Shown: positions 1-11,203, counted from the stretch's first letter. The stretch: DNA of 64,000 nucleotides from Flammeovirgaceae bacterium UBA976 (GCA_002292365.1 DBBU01000047.1:1-64000); one strand, 5' to 3'. Numbers and translations are program-made. The notes: generated by a model from the letters alone, not told the origin.

Positions 1-3000
1 AATCAGGCGACCACGAATCAGGGGGCCTTTACTCCAAGTGATGGAGCGGCTCCAGTGATTGTATCAGCTCAAACTATGGATTCAGATTCAGATGGTAAGA
101 TTGATCGCATTGATTTGACTTTTAGTGAAAATTTGGATGATTCAAAGGGTAGTAATATGAATAGTAACTCATTTACTCTTGGTAGTTCTTATAATGTGAG
201 TAGCGTAGCCACGGGCGATACAGGCGATGATAAGTTTTTAAGAGTAAACCTTACAGAAAAGTTGATTGTGGATAGTGATATAAAACCTACTATTACTATG
301 AATGCAGGTAAGATAGCAGATCCATCTAATAATATGACAGCGCAAAGTGCCTTTACGCCTACTGATGCGGCAAAGCCAATTATAACTAATGCACGCTGGC
401 AAGATGCGCAAGTAGATGAATTGATCGACCGTGTGTCATTAACTTTCAGCGAACCTGTAAATATTGTGGATGGTAATTCTGGTGATGGTTTTGGTGCGAT
501 CTTGGTAAATGATGGCTCAGCCGTAACGATAGATAATGCTGATTACTCAGCTAGTGGCGTGATCAACTTGAATATAAATTTCAGTGGAGATCAAAGTAAT
601 TTAACTGCTGGAGCTTCTGGATTGAGCGCTACTTATGAAGATTCGGGGGCAAATTCAATCAAAGATTTATCTGGAAATGAAATTACCGATGGAGGTACGG
701 CTTTTGATTATACAGAAAGAATGCTGACTTGTATGGACAATGAATACATTGCCTTACAAAACTCTATAGTCATCAGTGAATCAAGTGCTGCTGATTTTGC
801 CGATGCAGGAACACTCATTTTTACCTTAAGTTCAAACTTTGCTTTTGAGCCAGTTGGTGATGCAACGAGTATAATTACTGATGGTTTGATTTCTGGATCT
901 GATGATATAGCTATTACAGCGGCAACGATAACTTCTTCTACGATTACTATAACCTACACCAATGATGGAAATGCAAGTGGGGTTGATAAAATTACTATTG
1001 GAACGGGTTTAAATATTAAGTATACGGGATCAGATGTGACTGCTTTTGGTACACTCATAAGAACAGGAGGTACAGTACAAATAAATGGTGTAAGTACTTT
1101 TGGATTCAATATTTTAGATTTGGAGGTGGAGTCAGTGGATCCTTTGACCACCATTACCAGTGGATCTCCAACAGATGGGCAAGTCTTATTACTTGATTTG
1201 GATATATGTAAAGGAGGACTGTTTGATACTAATTATTCTTCTTTAGCTAATGCGACGGCAAATTTTAGTATTAAAGTTGACTCAGATCCTTCATCAGGCG
1301 ATGCTGCTCCTAATACAATAAAATGGTATAGTAGTGCTAATCCTAATGCCTCGCCATCTACGCAAGTATTAAATACAACTTCTTTCGATGGTAGCGGAGA
1401 TGCAACAGTTGGTTTTGCAGATTTAACTCACTTAAATGCTAATAATGCAGGTAATCAAAATATCTGGATAACTCAAACCAATACGCGAGGCTGTGAGAGT
1501 GCGCCGATTCAGGTGGTGGCTACAATTTATGATTCTCCAGATGCAGAAGCAATTGCAGGGTTTGATTTCGATGATGCCACTTACACAGCCCAAGCTTCTG
1601 TAAACGGCAGTACGAGCAGTAGTACTGCTGTGGTGGTTGATAACAACATCGCTACTATAACTGTTGGAGATGTAGTTAGTGGTACAGGAGTTTCGGGAAC
1701 TGTTACTGTAGTTTCTCTGAGTGATCAAAATAATTTGGTACTTTCAAATAATCAAAGTTTGACTAATGATGTTGTTTTAACTTTTACGAAGTCAACGACT
1801 GCCTATTCAAGTGTATGTGGCGGGGATCAAATAACCTTAGGAAATACCAATAATGGTGCTTTCAGTGGCTATACTTTTAGTTGGAATAATAATGATGCAA
1901 GTTATTCGTCAACGGATGCCAATCCAATTACTTTGGCCCCTGCCAATACGTCTTCGATTACAGATTTATCTACTTATACTCTTCAGAATTTTTATTATTA
2001 TTTGGATGTATCAGATGCCAATGGTTGTAAAGCGCCAATTAATGCTAGCTTACCAGGATCGCCAAGTACTAATCGACAGGCAGCGGTGAAGGTTGTGGTA
2101 GATCGACCTGTCTTTGCAGATATATTTTCTAAAAATGGATTGACTTTTTCTGAAACCCAAGTAGATGGACAGCCTATATACGGAGATTTTGGATCCATTA
2201 CGGAGGCTGCTCCTTTGGTAAAGAGTACTGCCAAGGTAAATGGGGCAATATCCGGTAGCAAAAATTTAGTTGTTGATGGTAATTCTTCGCGTACTATAAT
2301 AGCGGGGGATGTAGTTACCGGTGCTGGAATTTCAGGAAATGTTACGGTCACCTCTTTGACTAGCCAAAATAATTTAGTTCTATCTTCAGCTCAAACGCTC
2401 ATTGATGATGTGACCTTGACATTTACGGCTGATGTTTCTTTGGTTACTAGCTATAATTCCCAACCTTATTCTAACCGAGGGACTGATTATGGTACCTATT
2501 CAGGTAGTTTCTCAGGGGAAGGTTTGGGCGTACAACACACGAGTAGTACGGCTCTAGATTCTGTATCATTTACCCCATATACTATTGGACTGACCTCTGG
2601 GGCCGGCACGGAAGTTACCTATACCCTAACAGAGAACTTTACGGGATGCTCAGTTAACGTGACAGAAACAATTAAGGTCGTGGAAGCTCAGGGTCAGATT
2701 TTGAATGAAACAGAATTTCCTAAAACAAGCAGTTTATATATTAATAAATGTATTGATGATATTTCCACACCCACGGCCACTGTAAATGGAACGATCAATA
2801 GTAGTACCAACTTAGCAGTGGACGGACAAACCGGAATTATTGCAGTAGGAGATATTGTGAGTGGTACTGGTATCACGGGAAATGTTAAAATCATTTCTCT
2901 CACAGATCAAAATACTTTGGTTTTATCTTCTGCTCAAAGCATTTCGGACAATGTGGTATTAACATTTACAAAATCTGATTTTCTACTAGTATCTGTTAAT

Positions 3001-6000
3001 GGTACTACGAATAATACTACTAATTTGGTAGTTGATGGGCAGACGGGTACTATTGCTGTAGGAGACATAGTAACAGGAACTGGTATCGCTGGAACGGTTA
3101 CGGTTGCTTCCTTAACAGATCAAAATAATTTAATTTTATCATCCGCACAGAGTTTGACAAATGATGCGGTATTGACTTTTACCAAAGGAGACTTTTCATT
3201 ATTACCCATATCTCCAGATGCAGGCTTTACTTTTGTCTCATTTAGTGGACCGGGAGTTACCTCAACAATTAGCGCTACGGCGTCCGTAAATGGAGGGCCA
3301 ACAGGAACTACGGCTTTGGTAGTAGATACGAACGTAGGTACTATTAATGTTGGTGATGTAATCTCAGGAGCAGGTATTTCCGGTGTGGTTACGGTTGCTT
3401 CGGTAACTAATCAAAATAACTTAGTTCTTTCTTCTCCTCAGAGCATTAACAATAATGTAGCATTGACTTTTACTAATGCTTCTAGTTTTAAAATGAATAT
3501 GAATGCAGCGTTTGACGCTACAGCTGCTTCAAATTATCTCGTGGTAAATGCAAATGGCACGCATACAGCTTTTATTTCAAGGACCATTATTGATAATACT
3601 ACTCAAAACACTTTTGTAGATGGTACTGCAGAAATTATCATCACCCCATTGCCGGTTATTACTTTGGTAACCACTAGTGATAATCCCTTGGAGTCTTATT
3701 ATTGTGATGTGGACGCAGATAACAATAATCAATCTGTTGACTTTAATATGACCTTGTTCAGTGCAGGTGCGCCTGCACCTACCAAAAATGACGTCAATCC
3801 TTTGGCCTACACTTTAGAGGTTATTGGCCCTGCTGCTGCAGATAATTTTGGTAAAACTTCAACCATAACTGTTTCAGGTGATGGGAGTACTACAGCCAAT
3901 ATTGATTTAGCTGCGATCATCTCAGATGGAACCATAGGATTGACTTCCACTGACGCTAGTAATAATCGTGATGAAATCAAGTATCGCCTGACTGTCTCCT
4001 CTGTAGATGCTAATGATCCTTTGAATACATCGGGTCCAACTAACACTAATTTTGGGTGTGATAATACGGCTACTCATGAGTTTACTGTGTTCAAACGGCA
4101 GGGCAAACCTGAATTAGATCTTTCCAATCAATCTGTAAACAATAAGTTAGTTAATGAGATCTCTGCCGATAATTACTTGGTTGAGTATTGTTATGGTGAA
4201 ACGATTCAAAATGTAAAGGTCGTGGCAGAGAATGCCGCTTTGGCCACTTCCATTAATTGGTATCGAGATGAACCCAGCACGAGCGCTGCTAAAGATGTGG
4301 TGATCACCCCACCAGATGACAGGAATATAGCACCATTTATTTTATTTGGTACGAATACACCAGCTGTGGGTACTTATGTATTTAATTTCACTCAAACGAG
4401 CAACATCATTAGCGGCACATATGCGGGCTGTGAGAGTGATTATTCGACCCTAACTATTGTGATACATGATATACCCAATGCACCACGACTAGATTTAAGT
4501 ACCTCATCAAAAGGAGACGAGCAAACTATTGGGGGTACCTCAGGGGGCTATTATGCTTATGAGTATTGTGAGGGAGAAACAATTGAGAATTTAAATATAT
4601 TAGTTGGAGGTATTTCGGATAGCTTTATTGCTAATCCTGCCTTGAAGGAGAATCCTTGGATATTTGGTTCAGGAGGTAGCTTCATGGGTTCTGATATTTT
4701 GGTAAATGCAGGTGGAACTATCCAGTCTGAAGCTTTAATACGTGTCAATAAAATTTCTTTTAAAGCCAAATCTTCTACTGGAGCATCCACTACTTTGGAA
4801 GTTAGATATTTCAGCAATAGTTCAGCTTCAGAGTTTGAGACTTTAGGAACTATTATCACCTCGAATACGAATTACTCAACTTACACCTACACAATCGAGG
4901 AGTTCAATGATCCCTCAGTGACTTCAAAAAATGCGGTAATCAAATTTGTTGCAACTAATGCGGCCGCACGTATAGATGATTTTGTAGCGTCACCCATTAT
5001 TGATAATGTATCTTTTTACGAATGGTTTAGGAGTGATAGTACTTTAATTGATGGAATGTCATCTCCTGGAACTGTTCAGGATAATAGCGGTCAAGGAGCT
5101 ATTAGCGCAGAAGGAAATGTGACTGCCAATGCGGCAGAATTATTTTCATCGGTCGGTGCGGGAAGTGATAATACTCCAGCTGCAGGGACCTATACTTTTT
5201 ATGTGGCCCGAAGAGAGGATCATAATGCTTCGCAAACGCAAATTTTTGAAGGGTGCCACAGTGCTCTAACACGTATTGATATATTTGTTTACGGTATTCC
5301 TGGTAAGCCAACAGGCATGCTCACGGACATTAATGTAAGCAGTGGTGAATTGGCTTATAATGCCAGAATATTGCCTTCAGATACAATAGGTAGTCCCGGA
5401 TTGACTAATGTTCAATATCGTTGGTATCGAAATGCTACCGATTCCAAAAAGGATGCAACAGAAATGTTTGATCAAACAAATAATTCCACTACTACTTCTT
5501 TTGGTGAAATTGCAACTCCAGGAGAAGGTTTCATAGGTACTGGTAGTAACGGATATTATCAAGTAGCTAATACCTACAATACGAATATTTATCTGAGTCA
5601 AGTAACGAATCTTCTTAATCGAATAACGGGTAGTTCTGAGACTACTTTTGAGGGTTGTGAAAGTGAGATTTCCGATCGCGCTTCTATAGCTATTACTATA
5701 TATCCAGTAGCTGATTACCCATTACTTGGAGCCATAGATTATCAAGAAAATAAAACTTTTTATGATGATAATAACGATAATATTGGAGAATCTTTGGAGC
5801 TTTCCTATCAATCTGTATTGTTAAATGGTAGTGAAGAATTTTTTGCCAAAACGTTTTATTCGGATGGCACTAATAGTGATAAGTTCACTTGGTATTTTTC
5901 TGATCTCAATGGGACAAGAAATATCTCCAGTATTATTTCAACTTCTGATGTCAATGGTGATACCATCAATGCATCTGAAATGTTGATAGGAGGTATAAGT

Positions 6001-9000
6001 AATGATGAAACACGTTATTATCTACTTACCCAAACTACTGATATTGAACCGAATGATGTTTATGAAGGATCAGAAAGTGATGGAACATTGCTAAAAATCA
6101 ATATTTTCAATGTGCCTGATGCACCAGCTGAGGCCTCTTCAGCCAATGCTTCAGATCCTGGAGTAGTTAATTATTATTATTGTGAAGGAGATACAATCGA
6201 TGCGATAAATGTCATCTCTTATGATGAGGATTATCCTAATGATATCTTTTTCTATTGGTATGCTTCAGAAGAAGATGCTTTGTCTCAAGACTCAACCAAG
6301 AGATTGACAACGGCAGGTGTTAAAGGAGCACAAATATTACCGAGCGAAATGAGTAATGATGATGTTGCAAACGATAACACCACACCTTTAAATATGTCTG
6401 GACCAGCTCAGCCGGGAACTTATACTTTTTATGTAACTCAAGTCAGCGATAAAAAAATTACTCCTGATTCTGGATTTTCGGGTGATCCATTTTTTGGTAG
6501 TGAAGGAGAACCGTTAGAATTCACTATTTACGTTAGAAATGCACCTGTAGCTCCTGCCGTTTTGGACCAATCATTGTTTGTCTGTGAGGGCGCAACTGTT
6601 CCGACCTTCTCTGTTGCTTCATTTGATAGTAAAAACACTTATAAATGGTCTGATAGCTTGAATGTGCAATTAGCTGCGGGTCAAAACTTAACTCCTCAAA
6701 ACACCAATAATTCAACTCCAGGATTTTATAAATATAATGTCACGCAAATCACAGATATTAATCTCAATAATCAGGGTTTTACAGGATGTGAATCTCCTGC
6801 TTTGGATTTGATTTTGAGAATTAGTGAGATCCCTGGAAACCCTGTAACTACGGGGGTTTATGATTCTATCAACGATTATTATGTTTATGAAATTTGTGAA
6901 GGGGAGGATATTCCGGATTTTGTGATTGATAACTCTGCTGTCAGCACACAATCTACAGAAAGTTTAGCATGGATTTGGTATGATCAGGATAATAGGCGTT
7001 TGAATACTAATTCAAATGATAGTTTTAATGTTAAAAATTACCTCGACTTATCTTCACTTCAGACTGATTTATCAAATGACTATAAATTTAGAGTCACAGT
7101 TACCGCAGATATTAATAATGATGAAAATTTTGATGGATGTGGAAGTAATTATACTGATATTATATTGAGAATTAATGGATTACCAAGTGTGAAATTTGAT
7201 AATATCAGTGATAATGGCGCATACTGTGTTACAGATGATGAAATTATTATTAGTGGTGGATCATCAGCAGGAATTGATGGAGTAGGTCGATATTCAGTTT
7301 TTAAGGATTTTAATCAATTAGGAAGTGGTTTAGAAGTAGGAGATAGCTACGCAAAGTTGAAATTAGATTCTCTACATTTAATAGATGATGATTTAATCGA
7401 GCCCTTAAACGCATCAGATCGATCGCTTGTGGGTGGAAAATCAACAAAGCGTAACATTTATTTTCAGTTTACGGATATAAAGGGATGTAGCAATACAGAT
7501 TCAGTAACGAATATTGTAATTAATCCCGCTCCTGCTATTGACTTTAAAATAGATAATCAGATTATTGATGCCACATTCAATACGTGTTTGAACGAAGATG
7601 TTGATGTATTTGAAGAAAGAAGTTTTGAATTACTTGGAATAAATTCAGAAACCGGAGCAGGTATTGGTGGAGGGGGTTTTGAATCAAACTTTGAGATTTA
7701 TGATTACAATAGAATTCCATTGTCCGCAGGTATCAGTGATGACTCTGAAGCTTCGGCTCAGTTTACACCAAAGGATGCACGCAAAAATTTAAGTTTAACT
7801 GATAACGACTTACAAGATTATGATTCTTCAAGTACTTATATCGTGATTTTTGAACATACCGATGATTATGGTTGTACCAATACCATTGAGCACGATATTG
7901 TGGTTGATCCTAAGCCTCAATTTGGGAAGACTGGAGATGATTTTGTACTTACCAATAAGGCTTGCGTATCTGATTTATTAGAAGTTAATGTAACTCTTGG
8001 TAATATGGTTGATAGTTTAGCTACTTTTCAATGGACCATTAAAAATGATATTGTACCTAACCAAAATACAAATAGTGTTTCAGTGGCCTCTGATGATTAT
8101 AATTTAGGATCTGATGGTGTTCAGATTACTGTCAAGGCTACATCTAATATTACTGGATGCGCTTGGCAGCAAACTGAATCAAAATCAATCGGAATCATAC
8201 CTGATCCAGAATTTAGATGGGAAAATATTACCGAGGGGAACAATACTTTGTTTTCATTTAGAGAAAGAAAATTAGAGTTATATGACTTTTCGTGGCAAGA
8301 ACTTCAAGAATTTAATTTTACTATAGAAAGAGAGGACGGTACCGAGTTTTTTGAAGAAGTTAGAGCAGGAATTGATTCAACTATCATGGATTCGGTTCAG
8401 GTTATATTTGATGAGGGAGGGATTTATCGAGCAAAGCTTCATCTTATTTCAACTGCTAATTGCTCCGATAGCTTAGTTAGAGAGTTTAATATCTTGGATA
8501 AGATTCAGGTGATTGATAGTAAAACTCACACTTTTGATGAAGGACCTGAGTCATGGCATACAGATTCTATCAGTGTAGATGGTTTTTATGATGGTATTGA
8601 TTATGATATCGAAAATGATAAAATTGCCTTGACCGAAGCTTCGCTACGGTTTTCAACTTGGCAAAAAGCAACTCCTATTGGAGCTACTATAAATTTGGAT
8701 CCTACGGCCTCTGATGTACCGGTTGAAGTTTCAGGATTTTCGTGGATTACCAATCCTTCAGGTAGTTACGCTGGTGGGGGCGCAGAGGGTTCTATAGCGG
8801 AGCATTCCTGGGTATATTCTCCTGCTTATGATATTTCACTTTTAGAAAGGCCTACCCTCAGTTTCAATTATAGTTCTGATTTGCTAGTCACCGATGGAGT
8901 GGTTTTACAATATTCCTCTGATGACGGGGCTAGTTGGTCACCCCTAGGATTTTATAAATTTCTTATTGAGAATCAGGATGAAAATTATACTACTTTGAGT

Positions 9001-10314
9001 TCTGGTCTCAATTGGTATACTTTTGAGGGTATTCCAGGTAATCCTGGCAATTGGGATGAAGCTCAAAAAACGGCCTATAATCCTGGGTTTTATGGTTGGA
9101 ATACGAGTACGGAAGGAGCATGGAAATTAGCGGTACATAAAATAGATATCAGGGATGATGAGGGTAATTATATCATTCCCAAAGAAAACTGGTCTGAAAT
9201 AAGGTTTAGATTTGCGTTGGGTTCTATGACTGGGCAGAAAGTAAATCAAAATGGACAAGATCTTGAGGGTTTTGCCTTTGATAATTTTAGTATTTACGAC
9301 AGGAAACGCATTGTTTTGGTCGAGACATTTGGCTCTATGTTGCAAGCAGAGAGTAAGATTGCTAGTGGAGAGGTACATAATCGTATTGGTCAAATGGGTA
9401 AAGGAAGTCTTTGGATAAATTATATAACCAATATTTACAATGATGGTATTGGTCTAGATGAGGATATCCTTTACACAAGAAACAAAATTGATCCAGATGC
9501 TAGAAGATCCTATTATAGTATCAATGAGATACCGGCCAGTGTACTAAACGGTGAGATTATTAATACTACCTCAGAAGAAAATATTTTGGGATGGGATAAA
9601 AGTCAGTTAGATCAAAAAGAATTAAATAAGCCAGATTTCAAGATTGAGTTATCTGAGAGCTCAGTTGAGGGTAGCTCTATGTTGTCCTTCACAGCTGAAT
9701 TTACGTCTTTAATTAATTTACCAGATCCAGAGACTGAACTTTCGATCAGATTTTTTATAGTTGAAAAGCTCTTCGTTCCCGAAAACGACCTTGGAGTGTA
9801 TTCATCTACAGATACCATTCGAAATGTACTGTTGAAAATCTTACCAAATGCCTCAGGAATTGTTAAAAATCAATCATTTAAAGTTGATGATACATTTACC
9901 GAGTCCGTACAGTGGACACCGGTAGGATTCAATGATTCTACTCAGCTTAGATTAATTGTAATGATTCAAAATGAGGTGACCAAGGATATCTATCAAGCAG
10001 CTTATAAAGATTTAGAAAACCCGAGCAACATACTTGGTATAGAAGAGCAGATGATCCTTGGGCCAGAGTTTAGTTTATTTCCTAATCCGGCAGATCGCAT
10101 ATTTAGATTGCTATTTGAGAGGCCGCTACGCGCAGAGACCGATTGGATTGTGTTTGATCAGAATGGCATTCAACGTTTGACAGGTTGGATAAGGGCGAAT
10201 GAAGAAGAACTCGAAATCGATGTGAGTCATTTACCAGCAGGCGTCTATTTCATACAGTTGTTTCATGATAAATATCTTTGGAAGCCCAGAAGGTTCATCA
10301 TAATACATCATTAA
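1..10314 (+). CDS. Giant multidomain secreted protein with T9SS C-terminal sorting domain (5' truncated)
   Basis: The frame is open from base 1, so the true start lies upstream and at least 3437 residues are visible. The first ~720 bases encode repeats of a Ca-poor Ig/SwmB-like type with the recurring phrases AFTPTDAAKP and LTFSE. Next come five 67-residue modules (1594-3480). From about 4180 to 7200 follow Ig-like modules that each open with a Cys-Glu-Gly-(Glu/Asp/Ala)-(Thr/Asp)-(Ile/Val) phrase, contain a WYR/WYx core and close with GCES-type Cys, as in Bacteroidota CHU_C-associated Ig domains. A MAM/jelly-roll-like part (about 8520-9290) precedes a possible thioredoxin-like remnant (9301-9558). 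The last ~80 residues, starting FPNPADRIF and containing LPAGVYFIQL, match type A T9SS sorting domains. Export to the cell surface or medium is therefore predicted. The function, perhaps adhesion, is inference; no enzyme motif is visible. Confidence 0.9.
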   Translation, partial: NQATTNQGAFTPSDGAAPVIVSAQTMDSDSDGKIDRIDLTFSENLDDSKGSNMNSNSFTLGSSYNVSSVATGDTGDDKFLRVNLTEKLIVDSDIKPTITMNAGKIADPSNNMTAQSAFTPTDAAKPIITNARWQDAQVDELIDRVSLTFSEPVNIVDGNSGDGFGAILVNDGSAVTIDNADYSASGVINLNINFSGDQSNLTAGASGLSATYEDSGANSIKDLSGNEITDGGTAFDYTERMLTCMDNEYIALQNSIVISESSAADFADAGTLIFTLSSNFAFEPVGDATSIITDGLISGSDDIAITAATITSSTITITYTNDGNASGVDKITIGTGLNIKYTGSDVTAFGTLIRTGGTVQINGVSTFGFNILDLEVESVDPLTTITSGSPTDGQVLLLDLDICKGGLFDTNYSSLANATANFSIKVDSDPSSGDAAPNTIKWYSSANPNASPSTQVLNTTSFDGSGDATVGFADLTHLNANNAGNQNIWITQTNTRGCESAPIQVVATIYDSPDAEAIAGFDFDDATYTAQASVNGSTSSSTAVVVDNNIATITVGDVVSGTGVSGTVTVVSLSDQNNLVLSNNQSLTNDVVLTFTKSTTAYSSVCGGDQITLGNTNNGAFSGYTFSWNNNDASYSSTDANPITLAPANTSSITDLSTYTLQNFYYYLDVSDANGCKAPINASLPGSPSTNRQAAVKVVVDRPVFADIFSKNGLTFSETQVDGQPIYGDFGSITEAAPLVKSTAKVNGAISGSKNLVVDGNSSRTIIAGDVVTGAGISGNVTVTSLTSQNNLVLSSAQTLIDDVTLTFTADVSLVTSYNSQPYSNRGTDYGTYSGSFSGEGLGVQHTSSTALDSVSFTPYTIGLTSGAGTEVTYTLTENFTGCSVNVTETIKVVEAQGQILNETEFPKTSSLYINKCIDDISTPTATVNGTINSSTNLAVDGQTGIIAVGDIVSGTGITGNVKIISLTDQNTLVLSSAQSISDNVVLTFTKSDFLLVSVNGTTNNTTNLVVDGQTGTIAVGDIVTGTGIAGTVTVASLTDQNNLILSSAQSLTNDAVLTFTKGDFSLLPISPDAGFTFVSFSGPGVTSTISATASVNGGPTGTTALVVDTNVGTINVGDVISGAGISGVVTVASVTNQNNLVLSSPQSINNNVALTFTNASSFKMNMNAAFDATAASNYLVVNANGTHTAFISRTIIDNTTQNTFVDGTAEIIITPLPVITLVTTSDNPLESYYCDVDADNNNQSVDFNMTLFSAGAPAPTKNDVNPLAYTLEVIGPAAADNFGKTSTITVSGDGSTTANIDLAAIISDGTIGLTSTDASNNRDEIKYRLTVSSVDANDPLNTSGPTNTNFGCDNTATHEFTVFKRQGKPELDLSNQSVNNKLVNEISADNYLVEYCYGETIQNVKVVAENAALATSINWYRDEPSTSAAKDVVITPPDDRNIAPFILFGTNTPAVGTYVFNFTQTSNIISGTYAGCESDYSTLTIVIHDIPNAPRLDLSTSSKGDEQTIGGTSGGYYAYEYCEGETIENLNILVGGISDSFIANPALKENPWIFGSGGSFMGSDILVNAGGTIQSEALIRVNKISFKAKSSTGASTTLEVRYFSNSSASEFETLGTIITSNTNYSTYTYTIEEFNDPSVTSKNAVIKFVATNAAARIDDFVASPIIDNVSFYEWFRSDSTLIDGMSSPGTVQDNSGQGAISAEGNVTANAAELFSSVGAGSDNTPAAGTYTFYVARREDHNASQTQIFEGCHSALTRIDIFVYGIPGKPTGMLTDINVSSGELAYNARILPSDTIGSPGLTNVQYRWYRNATDSKKDATEMFDQTNNSTTTSFGEIATPGEGFIGTGSNGYYQVANTYNTNIYLSQVTNLLNRITGSSETTFEGCESEISDRASIAITIYPVADYPLLGAIDYQENKTFYDDNNDNIGESLELSYQSVLLNGSEEFFAKTFYSDGTNSDKFTWYFSDLNGTRNISSIISTSDVNGDTINASEMLIGGISNDETRYYLLTQTTDIEPNDVYEGSESDGTLLKINIFNVPDAPAEASSANASDPGVVNYYYCEGDTIDAINVISYDEDYPNDIFFYWYASEEDALSQDSTKRLTTAGVKGAQILPSEMSNDDVANDNTTPLNMSGPAQPGTYTFYVTQVSDKKITPDSGFSGDPFFGSEGEPLEFTIYVRNAPVAPAVLDQSLFVCEGATVPTFSVASFDSKNTYKWSDSLNVQLAAGQNLTPQNTNNSTPGFYKYNVTQITDINLNNQGFTGCESPALDLILRISEIPGNPVTTGVYDSINDYYVYEICEGEDIPDFVIDNSAVSTQSTESLAWIWYDQDNRRLNTNSNDSFNVKNYLDLSSLQTDLSNDYKFRVTVTADINNDENFDGCGSNYTDIILRINGLPSVKFDNISDNGAYCVTDDEIIISGGSSAGIDGVGRYSVFKDFNQLGSGLEVGDSYAKLKLDSLHLIDDDLIEPLNASDRSLVGGKSTKRNIYFQFTDIKGCSNTDSVTNIVINPAPAIDFKIDNQIIDATFNTCLNEDVDVFEERSFELLGINSETGAGIGGGGFESNFEIYDYNRIPLSAGISDDSEASAQFTPKDARKNLSLTDNDLQDYDSSSTYIVIFEHTDDYGCTNTIEHDIVVDPKPQFGKTGDDFVLTNKACVSDLLEVNVTLGNMVDSLATFQWTIKNDIVPNQNTNSVSVASDDYNLGSDGVQITVKATSNITGCAWQQTESKSIGIIPDPEFRWENITEGNNTLFSFRERKLELYDFSWQELQEFNFTIEREDGTEFFEEVRAGIDSTIMDSVQVIFDEGGIYRAKLHLISTANCSDSLVREFNILDKIQVIDSKTHTFDEGPESWHTDSISVDGFYDGIDYDIENDKIALTEASLRFSTWQKATPIGATINLDPTASDVPVEVSGFSWITNPSGSYAGGGAEGSIAEHSWVYSPAYDISLLERPTLSFNYSSDLLVTDGVVLQYSSDDGASWSPLGFYKFLIENQDENYTTLSSGLNWYTFEGIPGNPGNWDEAQKTAYNPGFYGWNTSTEGAWKLAVHKIDIRDDEGNYIIPKENWSEIRFRFALGSMTGQKVNQNGQDLEGFAFDNFSIYDRKRIVLVETFGSMLQAESKIASGEVHNRIGQMGKGSLWINYITNIYNDGIGLDEDILYTRNKIDPDARRSYYSINEIPASVLNGEIINTTSEENILGWDKSQLDQKELNKPDFKIELSESSVEGSSMLSFTAEFTSLINLPDPETELSIRFFIVEKLFVPENDLGVYSSTDTIRNVLLKILPNASGIVKNQSFKVDDTFTESVQWTPVGFNDSTQLRLIVMIQNEVTKDIYQAAYKDLENPSNILGIEEQMILGPEFSLFPNPADRIFRLLFERPLRAETDWIVFDQNGIQRLTGWIRANEEELEIDVSHLPAGVYFIQLFHDKYLWKPRRFIIIHH
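1594..3480 (+). repeat. Five intragenic copies of a 67-codon (201-nt) module
   Basis: Copies lie at 1594-1794, 2230-2430, 2776-2976, 2989-3189 and 3280-3480, each exactly 201 nt. The shared pattern is VNG, then LVVD, (V/A)GD(V/I)(V/I)(S/T)G(T/A)G(I/V), V(T/K), QN(N/T)L(V/I)LS, and an LTFT end. Copies 3 and 4 are in tandem, separated by codons for DFLL, and copy 4 is followed by DFSLL, so a 213-nt unit was duplicated. The other copies sit between unrelated flanking sequence. DNA divergence between copies is clear, so they are not recent. Confidence 0.85.
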
Positions 10315-10613
10315 TCTCTCATAGTGAATTAAAGCAGTTATTTTATGCCCTTTGGTTGACTTATAGATGAATGAAAAAGCCTACAGTTTTTGTAGATAGT
10401 TTTAAGTTGAGAACTAGGGTTGTATATTATTGGCTGAATACATGAAGAGTTCTTGTAGATCTGACCTGAGCCATATTTTAACATAAGTTTCTATGATCTT
10501 TAATTATTTTGGCGTTCCAAAAAGGAAACCGTCTTGAGTTAATCATCATTAGATACATCTTAAAAAAAATCAATTAGGATAATTATGTAAACTCTAATAA
10601 AACTTCTAAAACT

Positions 10614-11168
10614 TTATTCTTTAATTAAATGATGCACATGTTTATCTAATCGATCGATGCGATGGGTCAGGTGTTTTACGTATTTTTTAAGTTCTAATTC
10701 TACCACATAGACTTTGCTGTCATAGGATTCATCACCATTGTCTTTTTTGTACTCTTTTTTATGTTTTTCTAATTCAGATTGAGCAACACATTCTTCTTTT
10801 AAATGACTTATAAATTGTTTTACCCCATAATGCTTTTCAAATGATTCAAGTTCATTAATGAGATGTTTCATATGTGCATGCTTCTGTTTTGAGGCCTCAA
10901 TAGCCATATCATAGAGGAGTGAATCATAATGGTGCATACTTTTAAGCATTTCTGTGATTGAATGTCGATAAGCTGAAGAGCGACAGAACTTTCTCAAACC
11001 TTGGTAGGTTTTCAATTCTATAGATTCGACATCCCAAAGTAAGGTAAGTTCATCGAGATGCTCTACAACGGTTAAGGTATCCACTTCTGAAGCCTTCGTA
11101 TGTTCTTGGGCCTTTGACGAATTCAAAATAAAGGCACATATTAATGAAAGAAAGACTAACTTTTTCAT
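10614..11168 (-). CDS. Secreted helical protein of unknown function
   Basis: A 184-residue protein with a clear signal peptide (MKK, then LVFLSLICAFILN, cleavage near SSKAQ). The mature part is rich in Lys, Glu, His and Leu with heptad-like spacing throughout, suggesting a long helical or coiled-coil periplasmic protein; the C-terminus is His-rich (several HxxH and HH pairs). I do not recognise a family. It stands alone on the minus strand, downstream of recQ, with a perfect 11-bp inverted repeat 36 nt before its ATG that may control it. Metal binding through the many His residues is only a guess. Confidence 0.75.
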   Translation of the reverse strand: MKKLVFLSLICAFILNSSKAQEHTKASEVDTLTVVEHLDELTLLWDVESIELKTYQGLRKFCRSSAYRHSITEMLKSMHHYDSLLYDMAIEASKQKHAHMKHLINELESFEKHYGVKQFISHLKEECVAQSELEKHKKEYKKDNGDESYDSKVYVVELELKKYVKHLTHRIDRLDKHVHHLIKE

Positions 11169-11203
11169 GATTAAAACGACTAATTTGTTTGTAAATATAG
11201 TTA

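Noticed and set aside
10315-10613. Intergenic region after the giant gene searched for a terminator or small gene
   Set aside because: Only a 5-bp inverted repeat (CTACA/TGTAG) was seen; nothing that can be supported.
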